A stretch of 64,000 bases of DNA, from assembly GCF_033807575.1 (NCBI RefSeq), contig NC_084730.1:7299986-7363985 (forward strand), given 5' to 3'. The stretch comes from Cydia pomonella (taxonomy: Eukaryota > Arthropoda > Insecta > Lepidoptera > Tortricidae). The notes beneath the pieces are model-generated. The model saw only the letters and a program-made list of their open reading frames with translations. It ran no database searches and was not told the origin of the DNA. This document shows, piece after piece, positions 48,702 to 58,994 of this stretch (the stretch's first letter is position 1; each line of letters begins with the position of its first letter). The translations under genes and the position numbers were made by a program.

Positions 48702-49796
48702 TTAGTACTTCGTGTAACTTCCCGGTGGCTCGGCGTTTAATACAGCTTGCAATCGTCTTCGCATTGAGCCGACCAGATTTTCACACACGTTTCGCCCTCT
48801 AAAAGACTCCCAAACGTTAAGAGCGTGGCGTCTTAAAGCATCTTTGGTGCGACACTGGTTTCCGTCCCACTCTTGCACCATTTTACCCCATAGATTTTCT
48901 ATGGGGTTGAGATCGGGGCTCTTTGCAGGCATTTTTATGCGAGTCAGCACATCTCTGTGGTCATGAATCCATCCCTGAACCAAGCGAGCATTATGCACCG
49001 AGCTGTTGTCTTGCATGAATGTTATATGCTCATTGGGGTAAAATATTTGGGCAGTAGGCAAAAACGACTCCTCAAGTATTTCTTTGTAATCCACCGCATT
49101 CATACGACCTGTAATTTCTACCAGCTCCCCTGGGCCATCTTTACACATCCAGCCCCAAAATCCAATTGTAATACGCCCACTCTGGCGGTTAGGCACTACA
49201 TTTTGCTCCAGATAACGCGTATTGTCTGGTCTCCATAAACTCATTCTGCCATTATCTGCTGAACAGAACATCTTTTCGTCCATAAAAATGACTTTATTAA
49301 AATTATGATTCAAATACCTAGCTGCAAATTGCAACCTGTCCTCTTTGTGTCTATCAGTTAGTGCCGGTTTCCTTGCTGGCACTCTATTTTGTAAACCACC
49401 CTCTTTTAGACGCCGTCGTATGGTACTGCTCGATACTTGGTATTGGTTTGCAAACTGGGTGGTATTTATGAATCTTTCTTCACGAGCTTGATTTATAATA
49501 TCCATGTCTAGACGCCGTGTCGTAGAACGTGGACGTCCAAAAGATACATGATTCGACAAAGCTCCTTCTTGCTGCCATCTCTCCAGCCATCGATACACGG
49601 TGTTTCTCTGAAATAAAATTTTAATTTATTAAATCATTATCGTAATAACCTTTGCATTTAAATTCTGTAAGTATGTATAGTAAACAATACTTACTGCAAC
49701 TCCAACTTCATTAGCTACGTCTGTTATAGGCAGACCATCATTCCGCAATTGTATAATTTTCTTTTTTATTTCAATATCTACGCGATAGGGTATCAT
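48702..49796 (-). CDS. Tc1-like (DD36E) transposase, two exons, apparently intact
   Basis: DDE transposase that binds the inverted repeats and cuts and pastes the element. Exon 1 is 49796-49695 (34 codons from ATG: MIPYRVDIEIKKKIIQLR..., first helix-turn-helix), intron 49694-49608 with GTAAGT...TTTCAG borders, exon 2 49607-48702, giving 335 residues, a usual Tc1 length. N-terminal paired-type HTH with a GRPR motif (SFGRPRSTTRR), then the catalytic triad: D in IFMDEKMF, D in FMQDNSSVH, E in DLNPIENLW. 36 residues separate the last D and E, so DD36E, as in Incomer-type elements, rather than classic DD34E Tc1. The W-G-W-M-C-K-D-G-P-G-E-L-V block is also typical. No stop or frameshift. It lies between two palindromic terminus-like copies (48121-48245 and 50072-50203). 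Confidence 0.9.
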
Positions 49797-50071
49797 GGTC
49801 GTGGGCAAAATTGTTAAAGATTAAAATAACAATTTTCGCAGTCTACTTTCGATAAAATATTACGAGGATAACAATTGCAGGAAGTTGTCAACGTCAAGAA
49901 TATAGAAAACCAAGAAAACATGAAGAAATCAAATATCGAACGCAGTTTGAAGTAGGACTACGCGAGTTAAAAGAGTTCGCACGTGAAAGATAATTACCAA
50001 GTAGGTTCTAGTACTTGATCAACAATTCAAACGTGATAGATATTAGATACCTATACTAATCATTTTAAGTG

Positions 50072-50203
50072 CAGTCGCCATCAGATATATCGGAGCGGCC
50101 AAGGTGGTCACAAATATCTGAACAACGCTATTCTCAAGGCGATAAAGTGCATGTTCAGATATTTTGAGTGCCTTCGCCGCTCCGATATATTTGATGGCGA
50201 CTG
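50072..50203. mobile_element. CAGTCGCCATCAGATATATC palindromic MITE, copy 2
   Basis: CAGTCGCCATCAGATATATC..GGCCAAGGTGGTCACAAATA and its reverse ending TATATTTGATGGCGACTG. May be the right end of the transposase unit. Confidence 0.8.
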
Positions 50204-50205
50204 TT

Positions 50206-50290
50206 CAGTCGCCATCAGATACATCGGAGCGGCCAGGGTACTCAAAAATATGCGAACAAGCACTTTATCGCCTTGACAATAGAGGCGTAG
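50206..50290. mobile_element. CAGTCGCCATCAGATACATC MITE, truncated copy 3
   Basis: Starts two bases after copy 2 and is cut at 50290 by the LINE fragment; holds the left arm and CTTTATCGCCTTGACAATAG. Confidence 0.7.
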
Positions 50291-50935
50291 GGATGTGACG
50301 ACCCCATCGCCCACTGGTTTTCACCAGCGCAATCAGTCAACGCAGGGCAGCTTGTGGCGAGCTGTTGGAGAGTAGCGACTCCACGTACCTGAGTGCCCCT
50401 GGGGTGCCCTGTCGGATGGTGGGACAGGTCCCCTGCCTCTGGCTTGCCTTAGCCGGCTGTCCAGAGTGGGGTCGTTAGAGCTTTGTTCTCGAGGGTAGAT
50501 GTGGAAACCTACGTGGCGAGTTGGCTATATGTTTAAAGTCCAGTGACACCTCTCTACCCCCAGCTCCCGCACCGGTGTTGCCCTTGAGCCATCTTTGATG
50601 TCGCTTTTTATGGGGGCCCATCTTGCGGAGGGCGAGTCACCGTCTGCCGGAAATAAAATTGGATACCGTTTTATTAGGCAGGCGTCCGGTTCTTCATCCA
50701 ATAGCCCAGTAATCAGTCCATACTATTCACCCAATAGCCTAGTACATTTTAGACTCCATTAACTCTCAATAGTCCTTACACCATGGCGGGTGCTGTCGCT
50801 TAGTGTACCCCTCTCTTTTCATTAAATTGTCAAAAGGGCCTCTGCGCGTTGGCTTCGGCTCCGCATACGCCTCCCAAAGGTCCGGAACACCATTGTTCCG
50901 TGGTCGGGAAAGACATACACGATAATAATAATGTA
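50291..50935 (+). mobile_element. Non-LTR retrotransposon 3'UTR
   Basis: GC-rich non-coding block (GATGTGACGACCCCATCGCC, GGGTGCCCTGTCGGATGGTG, TTATGGGGGCCCATCTTGCG, CTCCCAAAGGTCCGGAACAC) ending GGAAAGACATACACGATAAT-AATAATG. The GC contrast and short-repeat tail suggest a LINE (perhaps R1-like) 3' end, 5' truncated, inserted at 50290. No ORF. Confidence 0.5.
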
Positions 50936-51026
50936 AAACGTAGCCTAAGAACGAAAATGAATAAAGGAAATAATAATGTTATTTTTATCCAAAAAAAAGC
51001 AAAACTACTTATAAGGTAGAATTCAT

Positions 51027-51120
51027 AAATCCGCGGACTGATTTGACAGCTCTTTTCATACATTTGACAATCGCTTTGTATGCCAGGAGCTGTCAAATCA
51101 GTCCGTGGAATTATGGATTT
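51027..51120. mobile_element. Palindromic MITE (GGACTGATTTGACAGCT)
   Basis: AAATCCGCGGACTGATTTGA..CAGCT pairs with AGCTGTCAAATCAGTCCGTG..GATTT. Confidence 0.75.
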
Positions 51121-51133
51121 TAACTTAGACGGG

Positions 51134-51684
51134 GAGCTGGCCACGTCAGATATGACACAATAATGAGAGCAACGAAACCCCTCTAGTTAGTTTGCAATAC
51201 TATGCTTATTTCTAGATCCGGACATCTGGCAGCTGTAAAGTGGTGGAGGTAAAAGAAAGCAAATAACTTGAAGAAAATAAATTCTAGAGTTCTGGTTTTG
51301 ATCCAATATTATGAAAAATTATGTAATTAATTAGATTATACATATAATATCTAAAGGTTTCGATTGGCGGAAGTAGTGCCAAATGATGTATAATGTAATT
51401 TTTGGTTACTCGCCTACTGTTCTTGTTTGCGCAATAATACACAATGTTTTTTGTTCTAATGTTAAAATATAGGCCCTGTTCTCTATAAATGACACAACTT
51501 TAGCAGTTTTTACCTATTGCGTCATTACTTTTTTTCAACTTAAAAACTTTGTTGGTCTGTCACTCTGATCTCCACCCATTAAAAGCTGCCAGATGCCCGG
51601 ATCTAGCAATAAGGATGGTTATGCAATCTAACTGGACTGATTACAAACCTCTCATTATTGTGTCACATCTGACGTGGCCAGCTC
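51134..51684. mobile_element. TIR element GAGCTGGCCACGTCAGA with ~105-bp inverted repeats
   Basis: GAGCTGGCCACGTCAGATAT..GACACAATAATGAGAG..GATCCGGACATCTGGCAGCT is mirrored by AGCTGCCAGATGCCCGGATC..CTCTCATTATTGTGTCACAT..CTGACGTGGCCAGCTC. Flanks TTAGACGG / TTAGACCA suggest an imperfect 8-bp duplication. Interior AT-rich, non-coding. Confidence 0.8.
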
Positions 51685-52488
51685 TTAGACCATTACTTAC
51701 ATCAGATCTGAACCCATGACTTTGTGCTTTAACTTTTTCGACGCCATGTCAAACGCAAAACCTACCACTCAGATGCCACGACATCTAAATGTCAAAAATG
51801 AAGTTTTTTGACATTGCGTCGAAACAACGATTTTGTAGGCATTTAGTTTTGTAAAAAAAATTGTCTAATTCGAAAAAGACGGAAACATAGGTATTTTGTC
51901 ACGATGACAAGTCCACACTCTTTTCGGTGAATGTCACAACAAACAATTTCGTTCTAAATTTAAAGTATTGATAACATAGTATTAATGCCTGTCTGAAACC
52001 TTATTTTCATGGGTCCAATCTTAACTACTTTAAGTTGTATTACACAAACTTAAGGTACATTTTCAATAAATGTTCCGATCTTTATGATCACCTTGACTGC
52101 TTAGATACCATTGACGATCTGTTTGTTACGATATCTTTATCTTATTGTATGTCACGAATTAATTGAAAAGTCGCTGCTCCCAAATTTATGGCGAATTATA
52201 TGGTCCGATATTATAGACCTTATCTATCGTAACTAATAATTTGAAACTTAATGCTGCTCCGAAATATTTGAGTACCTTGGCCGCTACCATATATCTGATG
52301 GCGACTGTTCAAGAGGCACGTTAAAGTGCAAGATCAATATTTAAATCACAAGATTTGAATCAAATGCACAAGTGTATGGAGTGAAGAGTCATGAGGACTT
52401 AAAAAAAAACACTTGATGTTTTTAGCAAAAATAACACTTGGATGTCACGATTAATAAAAAAGGTATTGCGCAATAACATGCAGTACAT

Positions 52489-52624
52489 GACGACCGTTCT
52501 GGCTTAGCGGGTAGCGACCCTGCCTATGAAGCCGATAGTCCCGGGTTTGAATCCCGGTAAGGGCATTTATTTGTATGATGAGCACAGATATTTGTTCCTG
52601 AGTCATGGGTGTTTTCTATGTATA
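52489..52624 (+). mobile_element. HaSE-like SINE, 5' half
   Basis: GACGACCGTTCTGGCTTAGC, GTCCCGGGTTTGAATCCCGG, TCATGGGTGTTTTCTATGTA; the MITE at 52627 begins two bases later. Confidence 0.78.
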
Positions 52625-52626
52625 TA

Positions 52627-52912
52627 CAGTGTGGAAAGATAAGTCGGGCCCTGGAGGGAAACTAGCTTAAATCCTTAAGAGAAATTTTATCCTGAATAAT
52701 AATACTATCGATTAGTATAATAAAATAGGGAGTGATTGTTTTTTTAATTTTAGTTGGTTCGAGTCCCGGGCGAGGCAAGCGAGTTTTAGAAAATCTGTGA
52801 ATGCAGTTTTGTTTCTTTTTAAAAATAAAGGAATGTCTTCTTTAAGTAAAATGAGCCAGCTTAAGGATTTAAGCTAGTTTCCCTCCAGGGCCCGACTTAT
52901 CTTTCCACACTG
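52627..52912. mobile_element. TA-flanked MITE with 53-bp perfect TIRs
   Basis: CAGTGTGGAAAGATAAGTCG..GGCCCTGGAGGGAAACTAGC..TTAAATCCTTAAG at the left is identical to the reverse complement of the right end over 53 bases. TA duplicated (52625-52626, 52913-52914). 286 bp. The interior has GAGTCCCGGGCGAGG and T-rich runs. Related to 34917-35040. Confidence 0.9.
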
Positions 52913-53250
52913 TATAAGTGTGTTTGTAATACAAAGTGTGTTTGTGTATGTATATGATTTTTGATTTAAAGTAGTCCTTTGTATCACTGGCTACAAGAAA
53001 AACAAAAATTAACCATCCTAAAGCATGTACTTTTCTACAATCGCCATTTTTAGGTCGGTAGGTCGGTAGATGGCGTGGTCCTAAAATAACTAAGAACTTT
53101 TATAACGCGAAAAGTGCCATTGAATTTAATTTAGACCCCTGGTTGTCTGGGCTTAAAATATTGTAAATACCTAAGCTCTAGAATAACCCCTTTCAAGGAA
53201 TAGGTCAAATTACAAGTCGCCCTGTACATACTGCAAACATTAGTAAAGGT

Positions 53251-53398
53251 AAAACCTGACCATTAATATATGATCACGCGCCATATTGCGGAATTTCATG
53301 TGAACTAAATTTTTCATACTAAACTGAACTGTCATCCTATAGAAGAAATAAAAAGCGCCCTCTTGACAATGATCATTATATTTCTGGTCGGGATTTAT
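53251..53398. mobile_element. CCTGACCAKTAATATATGATCA MITE, copy 2
   Basis: ACCTGACCATTAATATATGA..TCACGCGCCATATTGCGGAA..GCGCCCTCTTGACAATGATC..GGTCGGGATT; reverse of 36730-36880. Inverted ends CCTGACCA / TGGTCGGG. Confidence 0.7.
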
Positions 53399-53489
53399 AA
53401 GTAAATTAATTTTTAACAACGATGTTATTTCCACTTTTAAAATGTATCCTAAGGTATAAGTAGATGGGACCAGAAAAGATTCAGAAATA

Positions 53490-54204
53490 CCTGCACATGG
53501 ACCCGAACCCATCATACCCCTACCAGTATCCTACATACAAAACCAGCTAGACCAACATCACAAACAACTGCACAATAAATACTGGGCTAAAATGAACACA
53601 TGTAAGCAGATTAAAAAAAATCTACCGGAACAAAACAACAAGCTCACCAAAATGCTACTGAAAACACCCCGATACAAACTACGAAAAATAGTAGGATTAA
53701 TTACCGGACATAACACATTAAACAAACACCTACATAATATGGGTAAAACGGACAGCCCCATGAGCAGAGCTTGCATGGAAGACGAAGAAACAGCGAAACA
53801 TATTCTCCTAGATTGTAAACAGGTAGAAGTATACAGGAACAAATACCTAGGGACTCCGTGCACCCTAAAGGAGGCAGTTAGCAACCTGAAGACATTGCTA
53901 GGTTTCGTGGGGGAGCTTACATGTTTTCGTTTATTAGTGTAGGTTTTAAGGTTCTGACGGAAGATCAGCGCTGTGATCTCCGCAGCATTTATGCTGAGTC
54001 AGCGCCTATTCTTTACCACAACACATGACCCTCTACTAATATCTCTACTAATCTAAAAATAAGACACGTAATACATTGTTATTGATATTAGTGTCAAATT
54101 GTATGTTACTTTTTCTTTGTCTCTTGTCAATTTTCTTTTTCTCTTGTTATTTGTTTGTGTCACAAAACATGTAAGTTGTGGTTGAATAAAGATTTTATCT
54201 ATCA
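53490..54204 (+). pseudogene. R1/Jockey-type LINE 3' end: RNase H tail and zinc knuckle
   Basis: The frame from about 53499 reads GPEPIIPLPVSYIQNQLDQH, then the conserved KIVGLITGHNTLNKHLHNMG, RACMEDEETAKHILLDCKQV and GTPCTLKEAVSNLKTLLGFV to a stop near 53940: the end of the RNase H domain, the zinc-knuckle-like C-x~8-H-x4-C region (first Cys replaced by Ser) and the C-terminal tail. The 3'UTR of ~260 bp ends TTGAATAAAGATTTTATCTA. 5' truncated at ~53480, so inactive. Confidence 0.8.
54185..54190 (+). terminator. LINE polyadenylation signal
   Basis: AATAAA close to the 3' end of the LINE fragment, followed by a short ATCTATC-type tail. Confidence 0.55.
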
Positions 54205-54328
54205 ATCTGGAGTACTGCTACCTCGTTTTCACGCAAAATAGGCACAATGGTTGTCGATTTGCGGAAAATGCCCAGCATAACTAACTAAAGTAGTCGGGAT
54301 GGAATACAATTTGATTGTATTGTTACAG

Positions 54329-54413
54329 GCTTGCGGGCCCCCGGTGCAGATGGAGCCGGTGGACTTGAGTCTCAAACGACCCCCCACTCCTAGGAGACGC
54401 GGTCGGCCTCCTG
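54329..54413 (+). CDS. Internal exon with CtBP-binding PVDLSLK motif and AT-hook-like run
   Basis: TTGTTACAG acceptor and CTG|GTAAGT donor bound an 85-base exon open in one frame: ACGPPVQMEPVDLSLKRP then PTPRRRGRPP. P-V-D-L-S-L-K fits the P-x-D-L-S-x-K motif that recruits the corepressor CtBP; RRRGRPP resembles an AT-hook/DNA-contact or nuclear localisation run. Together they suggest a transcriptional repressor. The (Q)MEPVDLS context recalls the CtBP box of KLF3/KLF8-type factors, but no zinc finger is in the window, so I give no symbol. Exit phase 1; no matching next exon up to 64 kb. It could also be the first coding exon, using the in-frame ATG at 54350. GC- and CpG-rich against AT-rich neighbours. 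Confidence 0.75.
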
Positions 54414-54419
54414 GTAAGT

Positions 54420-54990
54420 ACTAATCTAAGAATTCTATTTTTTGGCTCTTATCCTCCATTTGCTCCCGTTTCCCGCCATTTCATGAGAATGCCTCCAAGT
54501 CTATAAAGGGTGATATTGTAATCACTTGAACAACTTATTATGAGGCCAACGACGAAATCACGAAAAAAAATTGGCTGTTTCATACATTCCGGGAATGCCG
54601 CTATGGGACAGCAATTTTTTTCTACAACATCTAGCTGCGCGGGTTTTGCGAACTACCCGCGCTTGACTGATTTTATTTTATTTATTTATTTTATATTTCG
54701 GAGATAATACAGAAACAATCATACAAGAAACAACCATAGAACAAACATGTATACTCGTAGATACAGATGTTTCCTTGGATATATCTCACTATGAACATAT
54801 AGTATATTCAGATGCGCAATGCGATAATACTTTGCTAAATTTGGATACAACAAAACCGTGGGTTAATAGTACATTATGAGTGTGCTAAGTTGGTCATTAC
54901 ACACGAGGCGATATTGTGCGCGCGAGCTGTAAGCGAGCCGAATAATAAGAAAGCCGATGTGGGTAATGACCAATGCGCACGCGTATCATA
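54420..54990. other. Intronic stretch downstream of the PVDLSLK exon
   Basis: No further exon recognised; AT-rich with short direct repeats, no element boundaries seen. Confidence 0.35.
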
Positions 54991-54994
54991 CGAC

Positions 54995-55225
54995 GTTTTT
55001 CAAGACACTTGCGAGGAAAAAACAAAACTTATAATTTCGATTTTTTATAAATATCTAATTTGATAGCCGTTTAAAATATTATTACACATTTTTCAATCGT
55101 GGCTGAATGCCTTCTTGTCCTTCGACGCTCAACCTGTCAAAAATGACAATATAGCACACGTATGTGTGAAATGTCACCGTATTTAAGAAATTATTTCGCT
55201 TAAAATTTAGTTTTTTTTTCTTAAA
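54995..55225 (-). mobile_element. TTTTCATCACACTTG repeat, reversed copy C
   Basis: TCGTGGCTGAATGCCTTCTT, TCAACCTGTCAAAAATGAC and TAAGAAATTATTTCGCTTAA are the reverse of copy A; both ends carry ACACTTG/CGAAGAAAAAA-like sequence. Confidence 0.6.
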
Positions 55226-55230
55226 TGTGA

Positions 55231-55488
55231 TAAATAAATAAATAAATATTATAGAACATTATTACACAATTTGACTAAGTCCCACAGTAAGCTCAATAAG
55301 GCTTGTGTTGCGGGTACTTAGACAACGATATATATACATATTTATAAATACTCAAATACATAGAAAACATCTGACTCAGGAACAAATATCAATGCTCATC
55401 ACACGAATAAATGCCCTTACCAGGATTTGAACCCGGTACCATCGGCTTCATAGGCAGGGTCACTACCCACTAGGCCAGACAGGTCGTC
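55231..55488 (-). mobile_element. HaSE-like SINE, minus
   Basis: Reverse full-length copy with a slightly shortened core; head GACGACCTGTCTGGCC at 55488 on the minus strand. Confidence 0.83.
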
Positions 55489-55618
55489 AAAATCGTGGTC
55501 GTGATGAAAAAACATTGTGTGTGCCATGGGCGGTATAAGAACTCGCCTTCCAGTCGCCTTCGGCTTCGGGGTTAAAATTAACATTTGTTCGTAAATAATG
55601 GTTAGTTTAGACTCGTCA

Positions 55619-55829
55619 ATGGGGTTGGCCGGTCGAATTATTAAACAGATGGCGCCATCATAGCTTGCCCTGTCAATCCCTAGAATTGTGTCAAATTCTT
55701 GTTTTTTTTGTGGAATTTTGTGACCTGGATTCCAGTACTTTAAGCCAAATCTCATAGAACAAAACTAGAGACAGGGGCAAGCTATGATGGCGCCATCTAT
55801 GCAAACCTTTGACAGTTGCCAACCCCATT
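55619..55829. mobile_element. Foldback MITE (ATGGGGTTGGC)
   Basis: ATGGGGTTGGCCGGTCGAAT..AACAGATGGCGCCATCATAG pairs with CTATGATGGCGCCATCTATG..ACAGTTGCCAACCCCAT; ~55-bp arms. Fragment at 11020-11065. Confidence 0.82.
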
Positions 55830-55834
55830 CGTGA

Positions 55835-56350
55835 CATGTCAAATGGGAGCCTCAAACAAGATACTGTACAGCTCACGTTACGATACTAAACTTCACAGCC
55901 TAGTTTATAGTTTATTCGCAATTAGACTTTAATGTAAGTGAAAGCTTGCATATATCTCAGGGGAATGGGTTTCGTGGCGCTTATTGTTGTTCATTTTATT
56001 CCTTCCTTGTAGTAAATAACTGAACTAACAAGACTATACATAGTTGGACCTTATTGTCTGTGTGATAAGATCTATTAAGTGTCTGATACAAGTAACATAG
56101 AGAAATAAGCTTAGAGTACTGCATACATCAGTTTTCTTACTTAAGAGGGGGCAAATACAAAATTACCTACAGTTTGTTTGTTTGAATTCTTTAACTTCGG
56201 AGTAAGTAAGTACGTTTAAGGAAAATAAATGGCATAGTTAATTTTCTAAAAAATATTTTATTTTAATTTTAAAAACGTAATTATATGTTGCATATAGCGT
56301 TGTTGTAACACGGGTGTTACATTTAACTAAACTGAACATCGATCGTCCGA
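55835..56350. other. Unassigned stretch
   Basis: 56090-56150 (AACATAGAGAAATAAG, CATCAGTTTTCTTAC) resembles 9975-10035. Otherwise nothing recognised. Confidence 0.35.
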
Positions 56351-56355
56351 GTAAG

Positions 56356-56493
56356 TACAGTCAAGTGTACAAATATGGGTGTACACATCTTAGTCAAAAA
56401 TATGTCCCGTAGAATCTTATTCCAGTGTAATAAGAGCGTAGTACCATATTTATGAGACGATTCACTCGATACATATTTTTGCAGCTGACTGTA
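56356..56493. mobile_element. Tc1/mariner-type MITE (TACAGTCARSTG)
   Basis: TACAGTCAAGTGTACAAATA and the reversed end TATTTTTGCAGCTGACTGTA; TA at both borders. Confidence 0.7.
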
Positions 56494-56499
56494 CTTACG

Positions 56500-57035
56500 T
56501 TTACTAGCAAATGTAATGTAGCAAATTAACTCGTACTTTACTAATCAATATGTAAATAGGCCCTAAGGCAAGTGTACACGCTCGTAAGGGCCTTATCAGA
56601 TACAAATAAATTATAGATTATCTCCGAAATGGAGTTATTTAGAATGCCGGTGTCTTTGAGAAAGTTACTTAATTAAAGCTCAAGAATGCAGCCTTGAAAT
56701 TAACGAAAAAAAAACAGTGTATTGAAATTTGACACATTTTTATCAAGGGCAAATGTCACGATTAAGGTCAGCAAGCCAAACTTTCAAAGGTTAAAGTTAG
56801 CTCGATAGAAAAAATCACGAAAACGTCGAATTTTAATTTATTTTCAGAGCGTTTCTTAAAAAAATTTTTTGTGTATTTTTTCATAAATTCTGTGTTTCTT
56901 CTAATCAACACGAAGAATCACGAGCTCTATCGAACATAATGTCACAAAAAAATGCCCCAAAGTTTTTTTCCTATTGTGTTACCATTTCCCCGTGTACGAT
57001 CTATAAGGATGAAAAGGGCTCGCGATCCTGACTAC
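56500..57035. other. Unassigned stretch
   Basis: AT-rich; no frame, inverted termini or repeat copy recognised. Confidence 0.3.
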
Positions 57036-57039
57036 CAAA

Positions 57040-57500
57040 CAGGGACTGATTTCGCTTACGGTATAACGGTATGGTAGCGGTATAAAATTACGATACCGAT
57101 ACATTATACCGGTTAGGCCGCGCGGCCCCGATATAAAGGTATCGATACCGTTTTAAAATAACGGTACCGGTATTTTTTCTGGTTTATAACTTAACCGTTA
57201 TTATAGCTAAACTGATAATATTCAATAAAATCAAAAGGGCTTACGGACTTACACTTACATAGACAGCTTCATCCAATAGGAAGCAAGTTGGCGCAGGGCG
57301 CGGGCGGCTTGGCAACGACGCCTTGGCTGATAGGAGTGATAGGGTACCTTTATGAAAGCGGTTAAGGTACCTGAAAAAATAACCGTTATTTTTCGGTAGC
57401 CAAATAAATTTATTCGGCTACCTAAATGGTTCGGATTAAACCGGTATGACGTCATACTGTTATTTAAAGGTATCGTTATTCTTCGGTTATGCAGTCCCTG
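57040..57500. mobile_element. hAT element CAGGGACTG...CAGTCCCTG with 8-bp target duplication
   Basis: CAGGGACTG is inverted at the right end (CAGTCCCTG); flanks CTACCAAA / CTAGCAAA agree at 7 of 8. The interior is dense in GGTACC/GGTATCG/ACCGGT palindromic motifs, like the ACCGGTTT families. 461 bp, non-coding. Confidence 0.85.
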
Positions 57501-57838
57501 CTAGCAAATACACAAAAGTGGCAAAAAAGGACACATAAATAAAGAAACGCAATTGTATATCGTTACCCTGCATACCATAAGAGTATAATTTTAGTATTAA
57601 ATAGCTAATGACAAAGGCGAGGGATTAGACTAGCAAAATTTCAAACAAAGGTATACTTACTTTCAGAGATATTGACGAAAAACGTCAAAATCCGCGCGAA
57701 TAAGAAATCTTCCGTCGCGATTTCGCGCGGCGCACCTAATCTTTTGCTCCTTTATGGCTTTACACCCCCTCTTAATGAAATAATAAGTTGTACGGGGGGT
57801 ATAGTAAAATATATTCTTAATATGTTTATATGTTAAGC

Positions 57839-57962
57839 GGTGGTGGCCGAGTGGATATGGCGTCCGACTTTCAATCCGGAGGTCGCGGGTTCAAATCCTG
57901 GCTCGTACCAATGAGTTTTTCGGAACTTATGTACGAAATGTCATTTGATATTTACCACTAGC
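57839..57962 (+). mobile_element. Second tRNA-headed SINE family, clean head
   Basis: GCGGTGGTGGCCGAGTGGAT, ATGGCGTCCGACTTTCAATC, CGGAGGTCGCGGGTTCAAAT, CCTGGCTCGTACCAATGAG. A box (TGGCCGAGTGG) and B box (GGTTCAAATCC) are clear; the acceptor stem does not pair, so it is a SINE and not a tRNA gene. The body is truncated after TTTGATATTTACCACTAGCT. Confidence 0.8.
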
Positions 57963-58127
57963 TTAGGCAGGTTTATAATTACACTAACACATGTAATTAA
58001 ATTAAATTAAATAATCATTTATTTCGGATTTTTTCCATATTGTATTAGTAGCTTATTACTATTATAATTAACCTATGTTAGTTATACTAATGTAATGCTA
58101 TGACAATTTTTCGGAAAATATAGTATA

Positions 58128-58249
58128 ATTTTTTTTTTTATACCACTACGGTGGCAAACAAGCATACGGCCCGCCTGATGGTAAGCAGTCACCGCAGCCT
58201 ATGGACGCCTGCAACTCCAGAGGTGTTACATGCGCGTTGCCGACCCTAT
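58128..58249 (-). mobile_element. LINE 3' terminal fragment
   Basis: T-run then ACCACTACGGTGGCAAACAA, GCATACGGCCCGCCTGATGG, CAACTCCAGAGGTGTTACAT, GCGCGTTGCCGACCCT. Longest single copy of this reversed 3' end. Confidence 0.78.
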
Positions 58250-58391
58250 ACAATTCGTATTATACAATTCGTCTTAGATTTTGTCGATTATTCGACCCCA
58301 TAACCACATCAAAAGTGGCAGAAAATACATTAATCAAAGCTCTATTAAGTAATAATGTTGGATTTATAACAATCAATTAAAAAAAAGGCCG

Positions 58392-58585
58392 TAAATAAAT
58401 AAATATTATAGGGTCATTCTTACACAAATTGACTAACAATAAGTCCCACGGTAAGTTCAAGAAGGCTTGTGTTGTGGGTACTCAGACAACGATATATATA
58501 ATATACAAATACTTAAATACGGGGATTCGAACTCAAGACCATCGGCTTCATAGGCAGGGTCACTCCCAACTAGGCCAGACCCGTC
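58392..58585 (-). mobile_element. HaSE-like SINE, minus, internally deleted
   Basis: Lacks the TCATGGGTGTTTTC middle: AAATACTTAAATACG jumps to GGGGATTCGAACTCAAGACC and the head. Confidence 0.75.
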
Positions 58586-58994
58586 AACAAAATCGTCGTA
58601 AAAATATGTAAAAATGAAATTCACTGTAACTCAAATTTCCTTATTTACGGGAAAATTAAATTACTTCGTGATATTTTCCGAGATGTCTTTCCCTCTAAAT
58701 AATGCACCTCCCCTAAATGTTAAGTTACCGGCCTAAGAGTTGGTGATGGACCAAAACGCCAGTACTTGAACACCCTTATCCAAGTGTGTGTTAACTTAAG
58801 TGCTAGTGAAATCGCTAACAAGGGCGAACCGTATAGTATAGACAGATTTATCGGCCCAGGAAATCTGCATTAACCATCTAACAAGCCTGATACATGATTT
58901 ATATCTTAGTAGTAGGTATACGACCTATGTGTAACATTGTGGAACTAGGTACAGTCAACATCATTAGTCGCTAACGAACTAGAATAATGGAAGA

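Larger units (their letters stand above)
47845..52307. mobile_element. Long-TIR composite Tc1-type element, 4.46 kb
   Basis: Terminal inverted repeats of ~245 bp: 47845-48089 (CAGTCGCCATCAGATATATG, GTACTCAAATATTTCGGAGC, ATATAATTCGCCGTAAATTT, GTATCTAAGCAGTCAAGGTG) and 52063-52307, the near-exact reverse complement. The terminus CAGTCGCCATCAGATATAT is that of a short palindromic MITE family also present inside (48121-48245, 50072-50203, 50206-50290). The interior also holds a spliced Tc1-like transposase (minus), a LINE 3' fragment and two further MITEs. The flanks do not show a clean TA duplication. Alternative: the autonomous unit is only 48121-50203 (2.08 kb), nested inside the longer repeat. 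Confidence 0.75.

Noticed and set aside
57839..57911. Genuine tRNA gene
   Set aside because: A and B boxes are good but the 7-bp acceptor stem does not pair and related copies are scattered and truncated; it is a SINE head.
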